Assembly (NCBI GenBank): GCA_964017045.1
Contig: OZ024809.1
Location: 27,724,618-27,788,617, forward strand
Length of the DNA: 64,000 nt
Source: Omphiscola glabra
Taxonomy: Eukaryota; Mollusca; Gastropoda; Lymnaeidae
Reading direction: 5' to 3'
The notes beneath the pieces were generated by a model, which was given only the letters and a program-made list of their open reading frames with translations, was not told the DNA's origin and did not search any database. A program made the translations under genes and the position numbers. Position 1 is the stretch's first letter, and the number at the start of each line of letters is the position of its first letter. Below, piece after piece: positions 33,378 through 44,585 of this stretch.

Positions 33378-33795
33378 TGGACTAAATTACTTTGTGGATG
33401 GGTTATATTGTGGATTAAATTAATTCGTGGATGGGTTATATTGTGGATTAAATTACTTAGTGGATGGGTTATATTGTGGATTAAATTATTTTGTGGATGG
33501 GTTATATTGTGGATTAAATTATTTTGTGGATGGGTTATATTGTGGATTAAATTATTTTGTGGATGGTTATATTGTGGATTAAATTATTTTGTGGATGGGT
33601 TATATTGTGGATTAAATTATTTTGTGGATGGGTTATATTGTGGATTAAATTATTTTGTGGATGGGTTATATTGTGGATTAAATTACTTCGTGGATGGGTA
33701 TATTGTGGATTAAATTATTTTGTGGATGGGTTATATTGTGGATTAAATTATTTTGTGGATGGGTTATATATTGTGGATTAAATTATTATGTGGAT
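33378..33795. repeat. 33-bp minisatellite, about 12.5 copies
   Basis: The unit contains GGATGGGTTATATTGTGGAT and TAAATTATTTTGT. Single-base gaps in three units shift the frame, which breaks the apparent GWVILWIKLFC reading and argues against coding. Confidence 0.95.
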
Positions 33796-33857
33796 GGATT
33801 ATTTAGATAAATTCTGTTTTAAATTTCGACTCCGGTCTGAAAGATCCGACGTCAACT

Positions 33858-33932
33858 GCGAAGCTGTACATATTGGCGAAGCTGTACATATTGGCGAAGC
33901 TGTACAGATTGGCGAAGCTGTACAGATTGGCG
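33858..33932. repeat. 18-bp repeat, 4 copies
   Basis: The unit is CGAAGCTGTACATATTGG; the last two copies read CAGATTGG. Confidence 0.93.
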
Positions 33933-34595
33933 ATTATCAGAAATCATTCATGCGTGGCGCCTCCCATTTCCATGCGGAAGTGACGTAAGAAATTGTGGGA
34001 TCATTTTTTTAAAATATATTTTTTTAGTAACCAAATTATTGTTTTTAATTATGAGAAAAATTAATGCTTTAAAAGATATATCAGAAAACGTAGGCGTCAT
34101 AAATACACTTTTCGTCCGTTAAAAACACGAGCAAGGCTCACACCCCTCGTGCTGCTCTCGTGGGAAGAGAATCATCCACTCTCGTTAGAGCAAATCTATG
34201 CCGTCCACTGCTCAAAAATAAAAATGAATAAAAAAACTAACTTTAGATTTGTCATGCAGCTTGACTCTCGCCCTTAATGTGGCAATATTTGTCCAGGCTG
34301 GCCAGGGACGGCCCCCCCACCCCTCACTCGAGCCCCGGTTGGTGGTTTGGGGGGCTTGAAGCTCACTTAATTTGGTAAATTTGTGGGAGATAATATTTGG
34401 TGGGGTGGTGGAGGGAGTGCAGTCAAACACGCTCGTGTTGACCTCGGGGTGGTTATGGTGGTTTGGGGGTGGGGGTGTGTGTGATTCGGTTGTGTGTGTT
34501 TGAGTGTAGTGTTTTGGAGAAGTCGGTTTGTGTTGGGGGGGGGGCAGGAGAAATGGGCGTGGAAATAAGCGGAGGGGCGTTATGCAGATGAGTGG
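33933..34595. other. spacer
   Basis: AT-rich then G/T-rich sequence with a G run near 34535-34543. No gene recognised. Confidence 0.45.
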
Positions 34596-34669
34596 CCGTG
34601 TGGGAAAGCAAGGGTTAATACCGTGTGGGAAAGCAAGGGTTAATACCGTGTGGGAAAGCAAGGGTTAAT
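34596..34669. repeat. 25-bp tandem triplication
   Basis: Three identical units starting at 34596, 34621 and 34646 with CCGTGTGGGAAAGCAAGGG and TTAATA. No mismatch is seen within the full units, so this is recent. Confidence 0.95.
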
Positions 34670-34729
34670 GCCTATAATCAGGAACGTCGAGAAATTATAA
34701 AGAGATAATGGGATAAAGCGAACGAGAGA

Positions 34730-35190
34730 AGGAGAAAGGAAGAGAGAGGGAGAAATTGAGAGAGAGTCAGGCATACATAAAGAGGGATAAAAAGACAGAA
34801 AGATATATACAGTGATAAAGACAGAAAGAGAGAGAGAGAAATACAGAAAGAGAGAGAGGGAAAGAGAGAGAGACAGGCAGACATAAAGAGAGATAGAAAG
34901 ACAGAAAGAGATATACAGTGATAAAGACAGAAAGAAAGAGAGAAATACAGAAAGAGGGAGGGGGAAAGAGAGAGAGACAGGCAGACATAAAGAGAGATAG
35001 AAAGACAGAAAGAGATATACAGTGATAAAGCGAGAAAGAGAGAGAAATACATAAAGAGAGAGGGAGAAAGAGAGAGAGACAGGCAGACATAAAGAGAGAT
35101 AGAAAGACAGAAAGAGATAAACAGTGATAAAGCGAGAAAGAGAGAGAGAAATACATAGAGAGGGAGAAAGAGAGAGATAGAGCGAGAGAA
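34730..35190. repeat. polypurine block with about 105-bp higher-order repeat
   Basis: GA-rich sequence organised in about four units marked by AGGCAGACATAAAGAGAG (or a variant) at 34771, 34877, 34981 and 35093, giving spacings of 106, 104 and 112 bp. Each unit also has AGATATACAGTGATAAAG. The minus strand therefore reads as a Ser/Leu/Phe-rich open frame, which is an artefact. Confidence 0.9.
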
Positions 35191-35715
35191 GACTCGTGTC
35201 ATGTTTAAAGTGAACGTTATAGTTGACACGTGGGTCTTCATATTTTAAAATTCCGAGAATTTAATTTAAAAGACTTTTATACACACAAAAAAAAAACTAC
35301 GGACTGACGTGAAATACGCCGAGTAATTTCTTCAGTGGCCGGCATGTTTGAGGAGAGAATCACCTCTCGGATGCACCCCATGACGGGATCTCAGACCACG
35401 CGCACTGGCCCATCTCAGACCACGCGCACTTGTCCCATCTACAAAACTGAGTTTTCTCGGAATGTTCAGTGCGTAAAAAACAAACCGGGCGCCCTTGTAA
35501 TATCGTCTGATAGATCCGTGCATCTCCTTGACACCTGATCTATTGATGGTGTTACCTTGGGCCGTCTTTCCGCCTCGACCCCCGCCTCGTGTAATGCCGA
35601 TGTCAAGATGGTTCTTCATCCACGAGACACCCATTGTTCTGTCAGTGACTCGGTACATCGGTTTTGTCAGCAGTTTTTTTTTAAAGATCTCCGAGTAGTT
35701 TCCACAGTCAGAAAA
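35191..35715. other. spacer
   Basis: Holds a short duplication of ATCTCAGACCACGCGCACT near 35388-35430. No gene recognised. Confidence 0.45.
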
Positions 35716-35884
35716 TGGCGTGTACCCGCCGTGCTCATTGGTGGCTTGTACCCGCCGTGCTCATTGGTGGCTTGTACCCGCCGTGCTCATTGGTGGCTTG
35801 TACCCGCCGTGCTCATTGGTGGCTTGTACCCGCCGTGCTCATTGGTGGCTTGTACCCGCCGTGCTCATTGGTGGCTTGTACCCC
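35716..35884. repeat. 26-bp minisatellite, 6.5 copies
   Basis: The unit is GTACCCGCCGTGCTCATTGG plus TGGCTT; copies are essentially identical. Confidence 0.96.
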
Positions 35885-36250
35885 TCTCTCCCCCCTCTCT
35901 CTCCCATATCTCTTCCTTCTATCCGCTCTTCCACTTCTCTCCTCTCTCCCCACCTCTCCCCTTCTCCCTCTCTCTCCCAATTCTACCCCCTCTCTCTCCT
36001 TACCTCTCTCTCCTTACCTCTCTGTCTCCCCCTCTGTCTTCCCCTCTTTCCCCAACTCTCTCTCCCTCTCATCTCTCCCCCTCTCCTCTCTGTCTCCCCA
36101 CCTCTTTCTTCCAATCTCTTTCCCTCTCTCCCCTTCCTCACCTCTCTCTCCTCTCTCTCATGTCTCTCTTTCCTCTCTCTCATATCTCTCTCATGTCTCT
36201 CTCTCCTCTCTCTCATGTCTCTCTCCTGTCTCTCTCTCATAGCTCTCTCC
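35885..36250. repeat. polypyrimidine (CT/CCT) block
   Basis: Almost entirely C and T, built on CTCTCTCCCC and TCTCTCATGTCTCTC motifs, with an ATGTCTCTCTC sub-repeat at about 36145-36240. It is the strand-opposite of the polypurine block at 34730-35190. Confidence 0.92.
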
Positions 36251-36965
36251 CCTCCGAGGTTACATGATGCATGGCGTAATACTGGACGTACACGGATTTC
36301 TATAAAAAACTAATGCGGCTTTAAGACATGCTCCACAAAGCTCGGGGGGAAGAGGGGGGAGGGGGTGTCCGCTGACACCATTGTTCCCCGGCATGCAAAC
36401 CGCCCTCTGATCAATCTGTGTTGAATTGTCTGCCCTTCATTGATTGTCTCCCCTTCATTGATTGTCTCCCCATTGTCTCCGGGTTTATTTTAGGCGTTGG
36501 TGATATTGTTCTGTTCTTTGGTGGTACATGTTGTTGACAAGGTTATGGTGGCGTGGGCCTGGTGAGAAGGGGGGGGGGGGCGTGTGCTAGGTGAGAAGTA
36601 AAAGGTGGGGGCGCCCGTTCTTTAACTGAGCAGATAGATTTTGTCATCGCTTCACATTTATTTTTAAACAAAAACGAAAAGCTGAATGAAGGATTCTCAT
36701 ACTTTCAAGAAAAAAATTATATTGCCACCTTTCGCAGTCGAAGGCGTAAGGCATACTTTTCAAAAGGAATATTCGACTCCAGTTCCGCCACCGACTATCA
36801 CCCCACATTAACAGATAGAATGCCTCATGTCCAAATATATATGTATATTTTTAACGCAAAAGCAAATCCTGGTAGTAATAGGGTTAATGAAATCCCAAGT
36901 GTGTATATATATTTTTAAAAAATAAAATATAATTATAATTCTGCCAAGAGTTTTAAAAGAATACC
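36251..36965. other. spacer
   Basis: Contains a duplicated TTCATTGATTGTCTCCCC segment near 36436-36470 and a G run near 36570-36580. No gene recognised. Confidence 0.45.
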
Positions 36966-37365
36966 AAGACAATGCCCAGACAGTATCCAGACATTACCCA
37001 CACACTACACCCAGAAACTACCCAGACAGTACCCAGACATTACCCACACACTACACCCAGAAACTACCCAGACAGTACCCAGACATTACCCACACACTAC
37101 ACCCAGAAACTACCCAGACACTACCCAGACACCAACCAGACAGTACCCATACCATACCCAGACAGTATCCAGACACTACCCAGACACTACCCAGACAATA
37201 CACATACCATACCCAGACAGTATCCAGACACTACCCAGACAATACACATACCATATCCAGACACTACCCAGACACTACCCAGACAATACACATACCATAC
37301 CCAGACAGTATCCAGACACTACGCAGACTGTACCCTGACACAACCCAGACACTACCCAGACAATA
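36966..37365. repeat. 11-bp-based repeat (CCAGACACTAC)
   Basis: CCAGACACTAC and CCAGACAGTAT/CCATACCATAC units are arranged in larger blocks. At the left, a 59-bp block with ACCCACACACTACACCCAG occurs three times; at the right, blocks with AATACACATACCATA recur. Confidence 0.92.
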
Positions 37366-37930
37366 TAACAAAAAATTAACATTATCAATTGGTCGGGGAG
37401 GAGTAGTTGCGCCTCTCTGTTTTATTTACTAATCTATAATTTCATGCGCCCCCCCAGCTTACATAAAAATGAAATAATTAAAAAAATGAAATAATTTATA
37501 AAAATGAAATAATGTATAAAACTGAAAAAAATTATAAAAATGACTCCTAACACATACAAAGGTTGCCGACCCCTGACCCAGTCTATAGAAAATAGAAAGA
37601 GGCCATAAAAAGCACACCGAAGTTTGGTATCGCAGTCGGAATCTAACTAGCGCGTGTGCATGTGTGCGTACATGTGTGCGAACATTGTATAAATACTAGC
37701 GTCCTGGCACCGCCACCGTACGTATTGCTGTAATGAAGCCACACAACACCGTCCGACCCTAATTAACATAAATAACTCGCTACTCCACGCCCCTGGCACT
37801 AATAGGAGACAACAATGGCCATCCATTTGGCTCGTCCTCTCGGCTCCGCGTGGTTCTACTCTGGAGCATGTTTCACATTTTGTTTTAGCGCTTGTCTCCT
37901 ATGTGAAAGACTCGTGAAGGTACCCGCAGT
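37366..37930. other. spacer with short AAATGAAATAAT repeat
   Basis: At about 37465-37545 an AAAAATGAAATAAT motif is repeated about four times. Around 37815 ATGGCC in good context (ACAACAATGGCC) opens a frame with a hydrophobic stretch, but the frame runs straight into the 16-bp array and is not supported as a gene. Confidence 0.5.
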
Positions 37931-38856
37931 CTTCAGACAACGAGGTTTTCAGACAACGAGGTCTTCTGTCAACGAGGTCTTCAGTCAACGAGGTCTTCAG
38001 TCAACGAGGTCTTCAGTCAACGAGGTCTTCAGTCAACGAGGTCCTCAGACAACGAGGTCTTCAGACAACGAGGTCTTCAGTCAACAGTTCTTCAGACAAC
38101 GAGGTCTTCAGACAACGAGGTCTTCAGACAACGAGGTCTTCAGACAACGAGGTCTTCAGTCAACGAGGTCCTCAGACAACGAGGTCTTCAGTCAACGAGG
38201 TCTTGAGTCTACAAGGTCTTCAGTCAACGAGGTCTTCAGTCAACGAGGTCCTCAGACAACGAGGTCTTCAGTCAACGAGGTCTTCAGTCAACGAGGTCTT
38301 CAGTCAAAGAGGTCTTCAGTCAACGAGGTCCTCAGACAACGAGGTCTTCAGACAACGAGGTCTTCAGTCAACGAGGTCTTCAGTCAACGAGGTCTTCAGT
38401 CAACGAGGTCCTCAGACAACGAGGTCTTCAGACAACGAGGTCTTCAGTCAACAGTTCTTCAGACAACGAGGTCTTCAGACAACGAGGTCTTCAGACAACG
38501 AGGTCTTCAGACAACGAGGTCTTCAGACAACGAGGTCTTCAGTCAACGAGGTTCTCAGACAACGAGGTTTTCAGTCAACGAGGTCTTGAGTCTACGAGGT
38601 CTTCAGTCAACGAGGTCTTCAGTCAACGAGGTCCTCAGACAACGAGGTCTTCAGTCAACGAGGTCTTCAGTCAACGAGGTCTTCAGTCAACGAGGTCCTC
38701 AGACAACGAGGTCTTCAGACAACGAGGTCTTCAGTCAACAGTTCTTCAGACAACGAGGTCTTCAGTCAACGAGGTCCTCAGACAACGAGGTCTTCAGTCA
38801 ACGAGGTCTTCAGTAAACGAGATCCTCAGAAAACGAGGTCTTCAGACAACGAGGTC
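37931..38856. repeat. 16-bp minisatellite, about 58 copies
   Basis: The unit is CTTCAGACAACGAGGT. Two sites vary independently: CAGACA or CAGTCA, and CTTCAG or CTCAG-type (GTCCTCAG). A shortened marker unit (TCAACAGTTC) recurs at 38081, 38448 and 38735. A CTTGAGTCTAC marker recurs at 38202 and 38585, 383 bp apart, with similar variant order around it, indicating block duplication. Confidence 0.97.
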
Positions 38857-39118
38857 GCCGTCAGTTGTTTCAGCCTTGGTTAATAGGCGATATCTCTGAC
38901 CAAGTTTCCTCAAGGGTGTTGATGGGATACATGGGGTTGTTTCGAGGGCCCCGGCATTGAGATTTGTATTTATGATAGTTGTCCCATTAAGATCAGAAGA
39001 GAGAATAGATTCAACACTGTTTCCGTTCTGTACATCCTTTTTTTAAATTTGCTCCATTACGAAAGGGAGGGGGATGGGGGCTGCTCTTAACCTGTGATTT
39101 GTAAAGAGAGCGATGCAT
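38857..39118. other. spacer
   Basis: Single-copy-looking sequence with nothing recognisable. Confidence 0.4.
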
Positions 39119-39405
39119 CACAACATAGGACAAGGAGACGGTACATAGGAGGGAGACAAGGTGACGTTGCATAGGAGGGAGATAATGAGAAGCTACATAG
39201 GATGGAGACAAGGCACGGCACGTTACATAGGAGGGAGACAAGGAGACGTTACATAGGAGAGAGACAAGGAGACATTACATAGGAAGGAGACGTTACAATT
39301 GAGGGAGACAAGGAGACGTTACACAGGCGGGATGAAAGGAAATGTTACATAGGAGGGAGACTTTACACAGGGAGGAGACTTTGCATATAGAGAGGAGACT
39401 TTACA
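39119..39405. repeat. degenerate 26-bp purine-rich repeat
   Basis: Core GTTACATAGGAGGGAGACAA plus GGAGAC, about 11 imperfect copies, with divergence increasing to the right. Confidence 0.85.
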
Positions 39406-39827
39406 TTTGGCGCAGACCACATGTGAATATGGAAGAGGTTAAAGAAAGACAATACTTAGTAGGCGCTATGCGTCTGTAGACCCTGCCAGATGTGACAGGT
39501 CTTTTTTTTTTAAAAGGGGGGGGGGGGATGATGAGGGAAGGGGGATGAGATCAAGAAATTAATTATGATCCTATTTTTTTTTTTACTCTTAGATATAATG
39601 CCTTATGTTCCCTGGTTTCAGTTGTAATGAATGTAACCGACTGTTGTTGAATTTAAGGAACAACATTAGGAAACACAATATTTTACACCATGTTATTGGT
39701 CTGTAAACTGTCACATATAGTTACAAGAGAGGAAGAGAAACCACCAATGTTTTCATAGAGCTGTTTGACCGAGTTGAACAAGAGCGGAAGACTGGATACT
39801 AAATAGATGGACTCTCGACCTAAATGT
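39406..39827. other. spacer
   Basis: Contains a G run at about 39518-39527 and a T run near 39573-39583. No gene recognised. Confidence 0.4.
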
Positions 39828-40075
39828 TACCTTACTACAGTCAGCCACGAGTTAGACGTGGTTACCTTACCATACTAAGCCACGAGTAAGACGTGGTTAC
39901 CTTACTAAACTGAGCTACGAGTAAGACGTGGTTACTTTACCACACTAAGCCACGAGTAAGACGTGGTTAGCTTACCACACTGATCCACGAGTAAGACGTG
40001 GTTACCTTACTAAACTGAGCTACGAGTAAAACGTGGTTACCTTACCAAACTGAGCTACGAGTAAGACGTGGTTTG
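39828..40075. repeat. 35-bp minisatellite, about 7 copies
   Basis: The unit contains GGTTACCTTACCACACTAAG and CCACGAGTAAGACGT. Two forms alternate (CACACTAAGCCACG and TAAACTGAGCTACG), suggesting a 70-bp higher-order unit. Confidence 0.93.
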
Positions 40076-40185
40076 TGTCAAGGATAGAAAACAGAACCGG
40101 AAGTCACGTGATCTTGCTGTGTCTGTGTGGTGTTCGGGAAGGATTTGAAGAACAAACATGTGGCCATGGAAATGAAAGTTAGCGG

Positions 40186-40865
40186 GACACGTGACCTTCA
40201 CAGTGACACGTGACCTTCACAGTGACATGTGACCTTCACAGTGCCACGTGACCTTCACAGTGCCACGTGACCTTCACAGTGACACGTGACCTTCACAGTG
40301 ACACGTGACCTTCACAGTGACACGTGACCTTCACAGTGACACGTGACCTTCACAGTGACACATGTGACCTTCACAGCGACACGCGACCTTCACAGTGACA
40401 CATGTGACCTTCACAGCGACACGCGACCTTCACAGTGACACACTGACCTTCACAGTGACACGTGACTTTCACAGTGACACGTGACCTTCACAGTGACACG
40501 TGGCCTTCAAAGTGACACGTGACCTTCACAGTGACACACGTGACCTTCACAGCGACACGCGACCTTCACAGCGACACGTGACCTTCACAGTGATACGTGA
40601 CCTTCACAGTGACACACGTGACCTTCACGGTGACACGCGACCTTCACGGTGACACGCGACCTTCACAGTGACACGCGACCTTCACAGTGACACGTGACCT
40701 TCATAGTGACATACTTGACCTGCACAGTGACACGTGGCCTTCACAGTGACAGATGAACTAAACTGTGACAGATGAACTAAACAGTGACATTTGACCTAAA
40801 CAGTGACATGTGACCTAAACAGTGACATGTGACCTAAACAGTGACATGTAACCTAAATAGTGACC
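40186..40865. repeat. 19-bp minisatellite rich in CACGTG E-boxes
   Basis: The unit is ACACGTGACCTTCACAGTG, about 35 copies. CACGTG is retained in many units; others read CACGCG or CATGTG. From about 40749 the units change to GACATGTGACCTAAACAGT and decay. CACGTG is the canonical binding core for bHLH-type factors, but no function is implied by sequence alone. Confidence 0.95.
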
Positions 40866-41642
40866 TAAAGAACGACATCCGCCCTAACACCGGCCTATGA
40901 GACAACACCAGACCAGGCCGCCATGACATTATGCAATACCGGCCACCAACTTGTTAGCGAAAACCTGGACGTGAGTCCCGAAGTCGTTTCCGGTAGAGTC
41001 CAAGTGTGTGTGGGGGGGGGGGGGAACCCCAGGTCGATGTGACCCGCGGACGTGCCGAACACGGGAAGGGAGGTAATTTGCAATGTCGTCAAGTTAATTA
41101 TCTGATTATCTCCTCCTGTTGCGTGATTTATTCCCATAAAATCCCCGGTTGATTTCTACATACTTGGGGGGGGGGGGGGGGGGGGGGGAGAGAGGCGCGA
41201 TTGCGCCCAGGCAATAGCCGCACACTGATCACTGCAGCGTTAATTATACGTTTTTAAAAAAAATCTCGCGGAGGGGAATAGAGTTAACTTTTTTTAGGCT
41301 AAGAAAGGGAGACAGTATATATATATCACGTGATCATGTATTGCGATTTAGACAATCTGAGTTTGTTTTTTGGAAGGAAGGAAAGAAACTTAAAGGGGGG
41401 GGGGGCAGGTAGAGAAGGGGAGGGGGGTCATGGAAGGGTAGTGCAAGGAGGACATGGCAGGGGACGAGAAGGGAGGGGAATAGGACGATTGATTTGAAAT
41501 AAGGAAAAGGGGGGGGGGGGTGGGGGAGATGCATACATTAAGTACGGTAAATTTTAACTAGCAGAACTTATTTGATGTTGAGATATTTTGTTTCGCCATT
41601 TTTTTAGTTGTGTATCTGAACAAAAACAATGTCAAGGCGTGT
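40866..41642. other. spacer with G23 run
   Basis: Contains G runs at about 41013-41023, 41166-41188 (23 G, the longest in the window), 41396-41405 and 41510-41520. No gene recognised. Confidence 0.55.
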
Positions 41643-42310
41643 ACAGCACGAGGGTTCTAAATCTCGGGTACACCACGAGAGTTCTAAATCTCGGGTTACA
41701 GCACGAGGGTTCTAACTCACGTGTACACCACGAGGGTTCTAAATCACGTGTACAGCACGAGGGACTAACTCACGTATACACCACGAGAGTTCTAAATCTG
41801 GGGTACACCACGAGGATTCTAAATCACGTGTACACCACGAGGGTTCTAAATCACGTGTACACCAAGAGGGTTCTAAATCTCGGGTACATTACGAGGGCTC
41901 TAAATCTCGTGTACACCCCGAGGGTTCTAAATGTCGTGTACACCACGAGGGTTCTAAATCTGGGGTACACCACGAGGGTTCTAAATCTGGGGTACACCAC
42001 GAGGGTTCTAAATCTGGGGCACACCACGAGGGTTCTAAATCTGGGGTACACCACGAGGGTTCTTAATCTGGGTACACCACGAGGGTTCTAAATCTGGGGT
42101 ACACCACGAGGGTTCTAAATCTGGGGTACACCACGAGGGTTCTAAATCTGGGGTACACCACGAGGGTTCTAAATCTGGGGTACACCACGAGGGTTCTAAA
42201 TCTGGGGTACACCACGAGGGTTATAAATCTGGGGTACACCACGAGGGTTCTAAATCTGGGGTACACCACGAGGGTTCTAAAACTCGTAACACCACGAGGG
42301 TTCTAAAACT
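41643..42310. repeat. 27-bp minisatellite, about 25 copies
   Basis: The unit contains CACCACGAGGGTTCTAAATC and TGGGGTA. Units on the left (41643-41930) vary in sequence and length; the centre and right are nearly uniform, with a short diverged right edge. Confidence 0.96.
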
Positions 42311-42399
42311 CGTGAACACAGCGTTACATGCAAGCATACTGTAACACCATCATTATTTGGGTTGATGGTGATACATTTTACTTGATAACTGGACGTCAT

Positions 42400-44109
42400 G
42401 TTCTTTGGACCCCATCCCCACCCCCCTGTTGGTTGAGTCGTTAGATCATTTGCTCCCAACGATAACCAGCATAGTCAATGAAAGCTTGTCATCGGGCACT
42501 GTTCCATCTATTTGTAAGTCAGCTGTCATCAAACCATTGCTTGAGAGGCCTGGTCTGGATGAAAATAATTTTAAAAACTATAGACCTGTATCTAACTTAT
42601 CATTTTTGTCTAAAGTCCTTGAAAAACTAGTTCTAAAACAACTTTTTGCTTACTTAAATGACAACTCTCTTCTCAGTCCTAATCAATCAGCCTATAGACC
42701 TTTCCATAGCACTGAGACGGCTCTCTTGAAAGTCACCAATGACCTCTTGCTTGCATTGGACAGTGGTGATGTCTCCCTCCTGATCCTCTTGGACCTCAGT
42801 GCGGCCTTTGACACTGTCGACCATGAAACCCTTTACAAAACGCTTGAAAATTACTTTGGCATTTCTGGTTCTGTTTTGTCTTGGTTTAGGTCGTTCCTCT
42901 CCGATAGAACGCAGGCAGTCGCTGTCGATGGCTGTATCTCCAGCAGTGCTGACTTGGTGTATGGAGTGCCACAGGGGTCCGTTTTGGGCCCGGTTCTATT
43001 TACAATGTATACCAGGCCACTGCTCCTCTTGCTCGAGAGGCATGCTGTGGGGAGCCAGTCTTTCGCGGATGATACGCAACTATACAAGCATACCCATCCC
43101 TCTCTTGTAGATTCAGCTGTCCGGACTTTGCAGGAGTGTATTGGTGATGTCAAGTCATGGATGACACTCAGCAAGTTGAAACTTAACGATGACAAAACGG
43201 AAGCACTTCTTATTCATGATCACAAATCATCCTCTAACTCAGCTCTCCCCACCTCATTTCAAGTAGGTAACTCAGACATACAGTTTACATACTCAACTAG
43301 GAATCTTGGTTATATTCTGTCTAACAGCATGTCTCTAGATAAACATATATCTCACATTTGTCGCTCTGCATACACTGCTATCCGTCAGATCAGCTCCATC
43401 CGCCACTACCTCACAGTTAGTGCAACAAAAACCTTAGTCTGTGCTCTTGTTCTCTCTCGTCTTGACTACTGCAACTCTCTTCTGTCAGGCTCACCAAAAC
43501 ACTTCTTAGAAAGATTACAAAAGGTTCAAAACTCAGGTGCTAGGCTAGTTTTAAAGGCAAAAAAAACGTGATCACGTCACACCACTACTTCATTCATTTC
43601 ATTGGCTCCCTGTACAAGCACGGATTGATTATAAACTCTCTGTTCTGTGCCACCACTTTTTCTCGAATTCCTGCCCTTCATATCTAACCGAAATTCTCTC
43701 TGTCTATTCACCCCTTCGACAGCTTCGCTCCTCCGCAGACGATCGTATTCTTTCTGTCCCTAAGACTCGCACAAAAACATACGGTGAAAGATCTTTCTCT
43801 TACTGTGCCCCCAAACAATGGAATTCTCTTCCACTACACATCAGAAATATATCAACCATCACAGCCTTCAAAACTGCACTCAAAACACACCTCTTTAAAC
43901 TTTACTATCCTGACTGATTCCCCCTCTGAAAGTTAAACGATGCTGCTGAGTGCCGTCCATGGCTTCACATGTAAATTGTTATGGAATGGTTGGTTTTTAA
44001 TTTATATTTTTTAAGTTCATTTTAATTTGCATGTACAGCGTGGTGAGCCCAGCCCTAGGCTGGGGTACCACGCTATAGAAAACTACCCATAATAATAATA
44101 ATAATAATA
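42400..44109 (+). mobile_element. LINE-B, 5'-truncated CR1/L2-like retrotransposon
   Basis: A non-LTR element lacking its endonuclease and the start of the polymerase ORF. It contains a reverse transcriptase (42405-43917), a 3' untranslated region, a terminal hairpin (GGTGAGCCCAGCCCTAGG, GCTGGGGTACCACGCTAT) and a (TAA)n tail at about 44089-44109. Hairpin-plus-microsatellite ends fit L2/CR1-type LINEs, which prime on their target by a 3' end signal. Two further copies of this 3' end are at 22319-22415 and 31507-32075. Confidence 0.88.
42405..43917 (+). pseudogene. non-LTR reverse transcriptase, truncated and frameshifted
   Basis: The frame opens at the LDPIPTPLL segment just upstream of the polymerase fingers. 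Motifs in order, numbering from there: NYRPVSNLSFLSKVLEK (about 58-74), LLDLSAAFDTVDH with catalytic Asp (about 128-140), GVPQGSVLGP (about 187-196), FADDTQL with the catalytic Asp pair (about 220-226), and the LSRLDYCNSLL segment of the connection region. A run of eight A at 43559-43566 carries one base too many, giving a stop at 43569-43571. The next frame continues with DHVTPLLHSFHWLPVQARID to KQWNSLPL, ending at TGA 43915-43917. The endonuclease and N-terminal part are absent. It catalysed target-primed reverse transcription in its intact ancestor; this copy is dead. Confidence 0.9.
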
Positions 44110-44257
44110 TCAACTTACTTCATTCTTCTTATTAATTAATCACTACGATGCCTTCAATAACATAAGCCAGATTTAAGTTTGCCATCACCATAATATTTAT
44201 TCACGACTTGACGTATTTTACAATAATAATGAGTCTCCTATAATTGATTGTTTGACT

Positions 44258-44585
44258 GGATACTTCTATAGCGCTGGTATCCATGCTACTGTAGCATGCT
44301 CACTGCGCTTTGGAGTAATCAAATCTATTAAACAAAAACGTCTTTAAATGTTTCCTAAATGATTTTCTGTCCTTGTCAGTACTCCTCAAAGATGGAGGTA
44401 AAATATTCCATAACTTTTGCGCTACCGCTTCAGAAGAGCGCACTCCGTACGACTTTTTTCTGTGTTCATCCACACTGGGAATTTTCAACTGGGAGTTGAG
44501 GACCGCAGGTTCTTTAAGGTTACATGTTTATAAAGCAGTTCTTTCAGATATTCATGTGCAGAGCCTTCTATGCAGCTGTACGCCT
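44258..44585 (-). mobile_element. LINE-C 3' fragment (reverse transcriptase C-terminus)
   Basis: The minus strand encodes EYLKELLYKHVTLKNLRSST, then after one frameshift KKSYGVRSSEAVAQKLWNIL, PPSLRS and FRKHLKTFLF. The YG.RS...A..LWN.LP..LR...F..HLKT.LF pattern is the usual C-terminus of CR1/L2-like ORF2. The 3' region contains GATACCAGCGCTATAGAAG, sharing CGCTATAGAA with LINE-B's end. It is a different family from LINE-A and LINE-B and lies within element X copy 2. Confidence 0.75.

Noticed and set aside
37815..38816. Frame with good start context and hydrophobic N-terminal stretch, possible secreted protein
   Set aside because: Only about 40 codons precede the 16-bp array, which supplies the rest; no conserved motif and no splice evidence.
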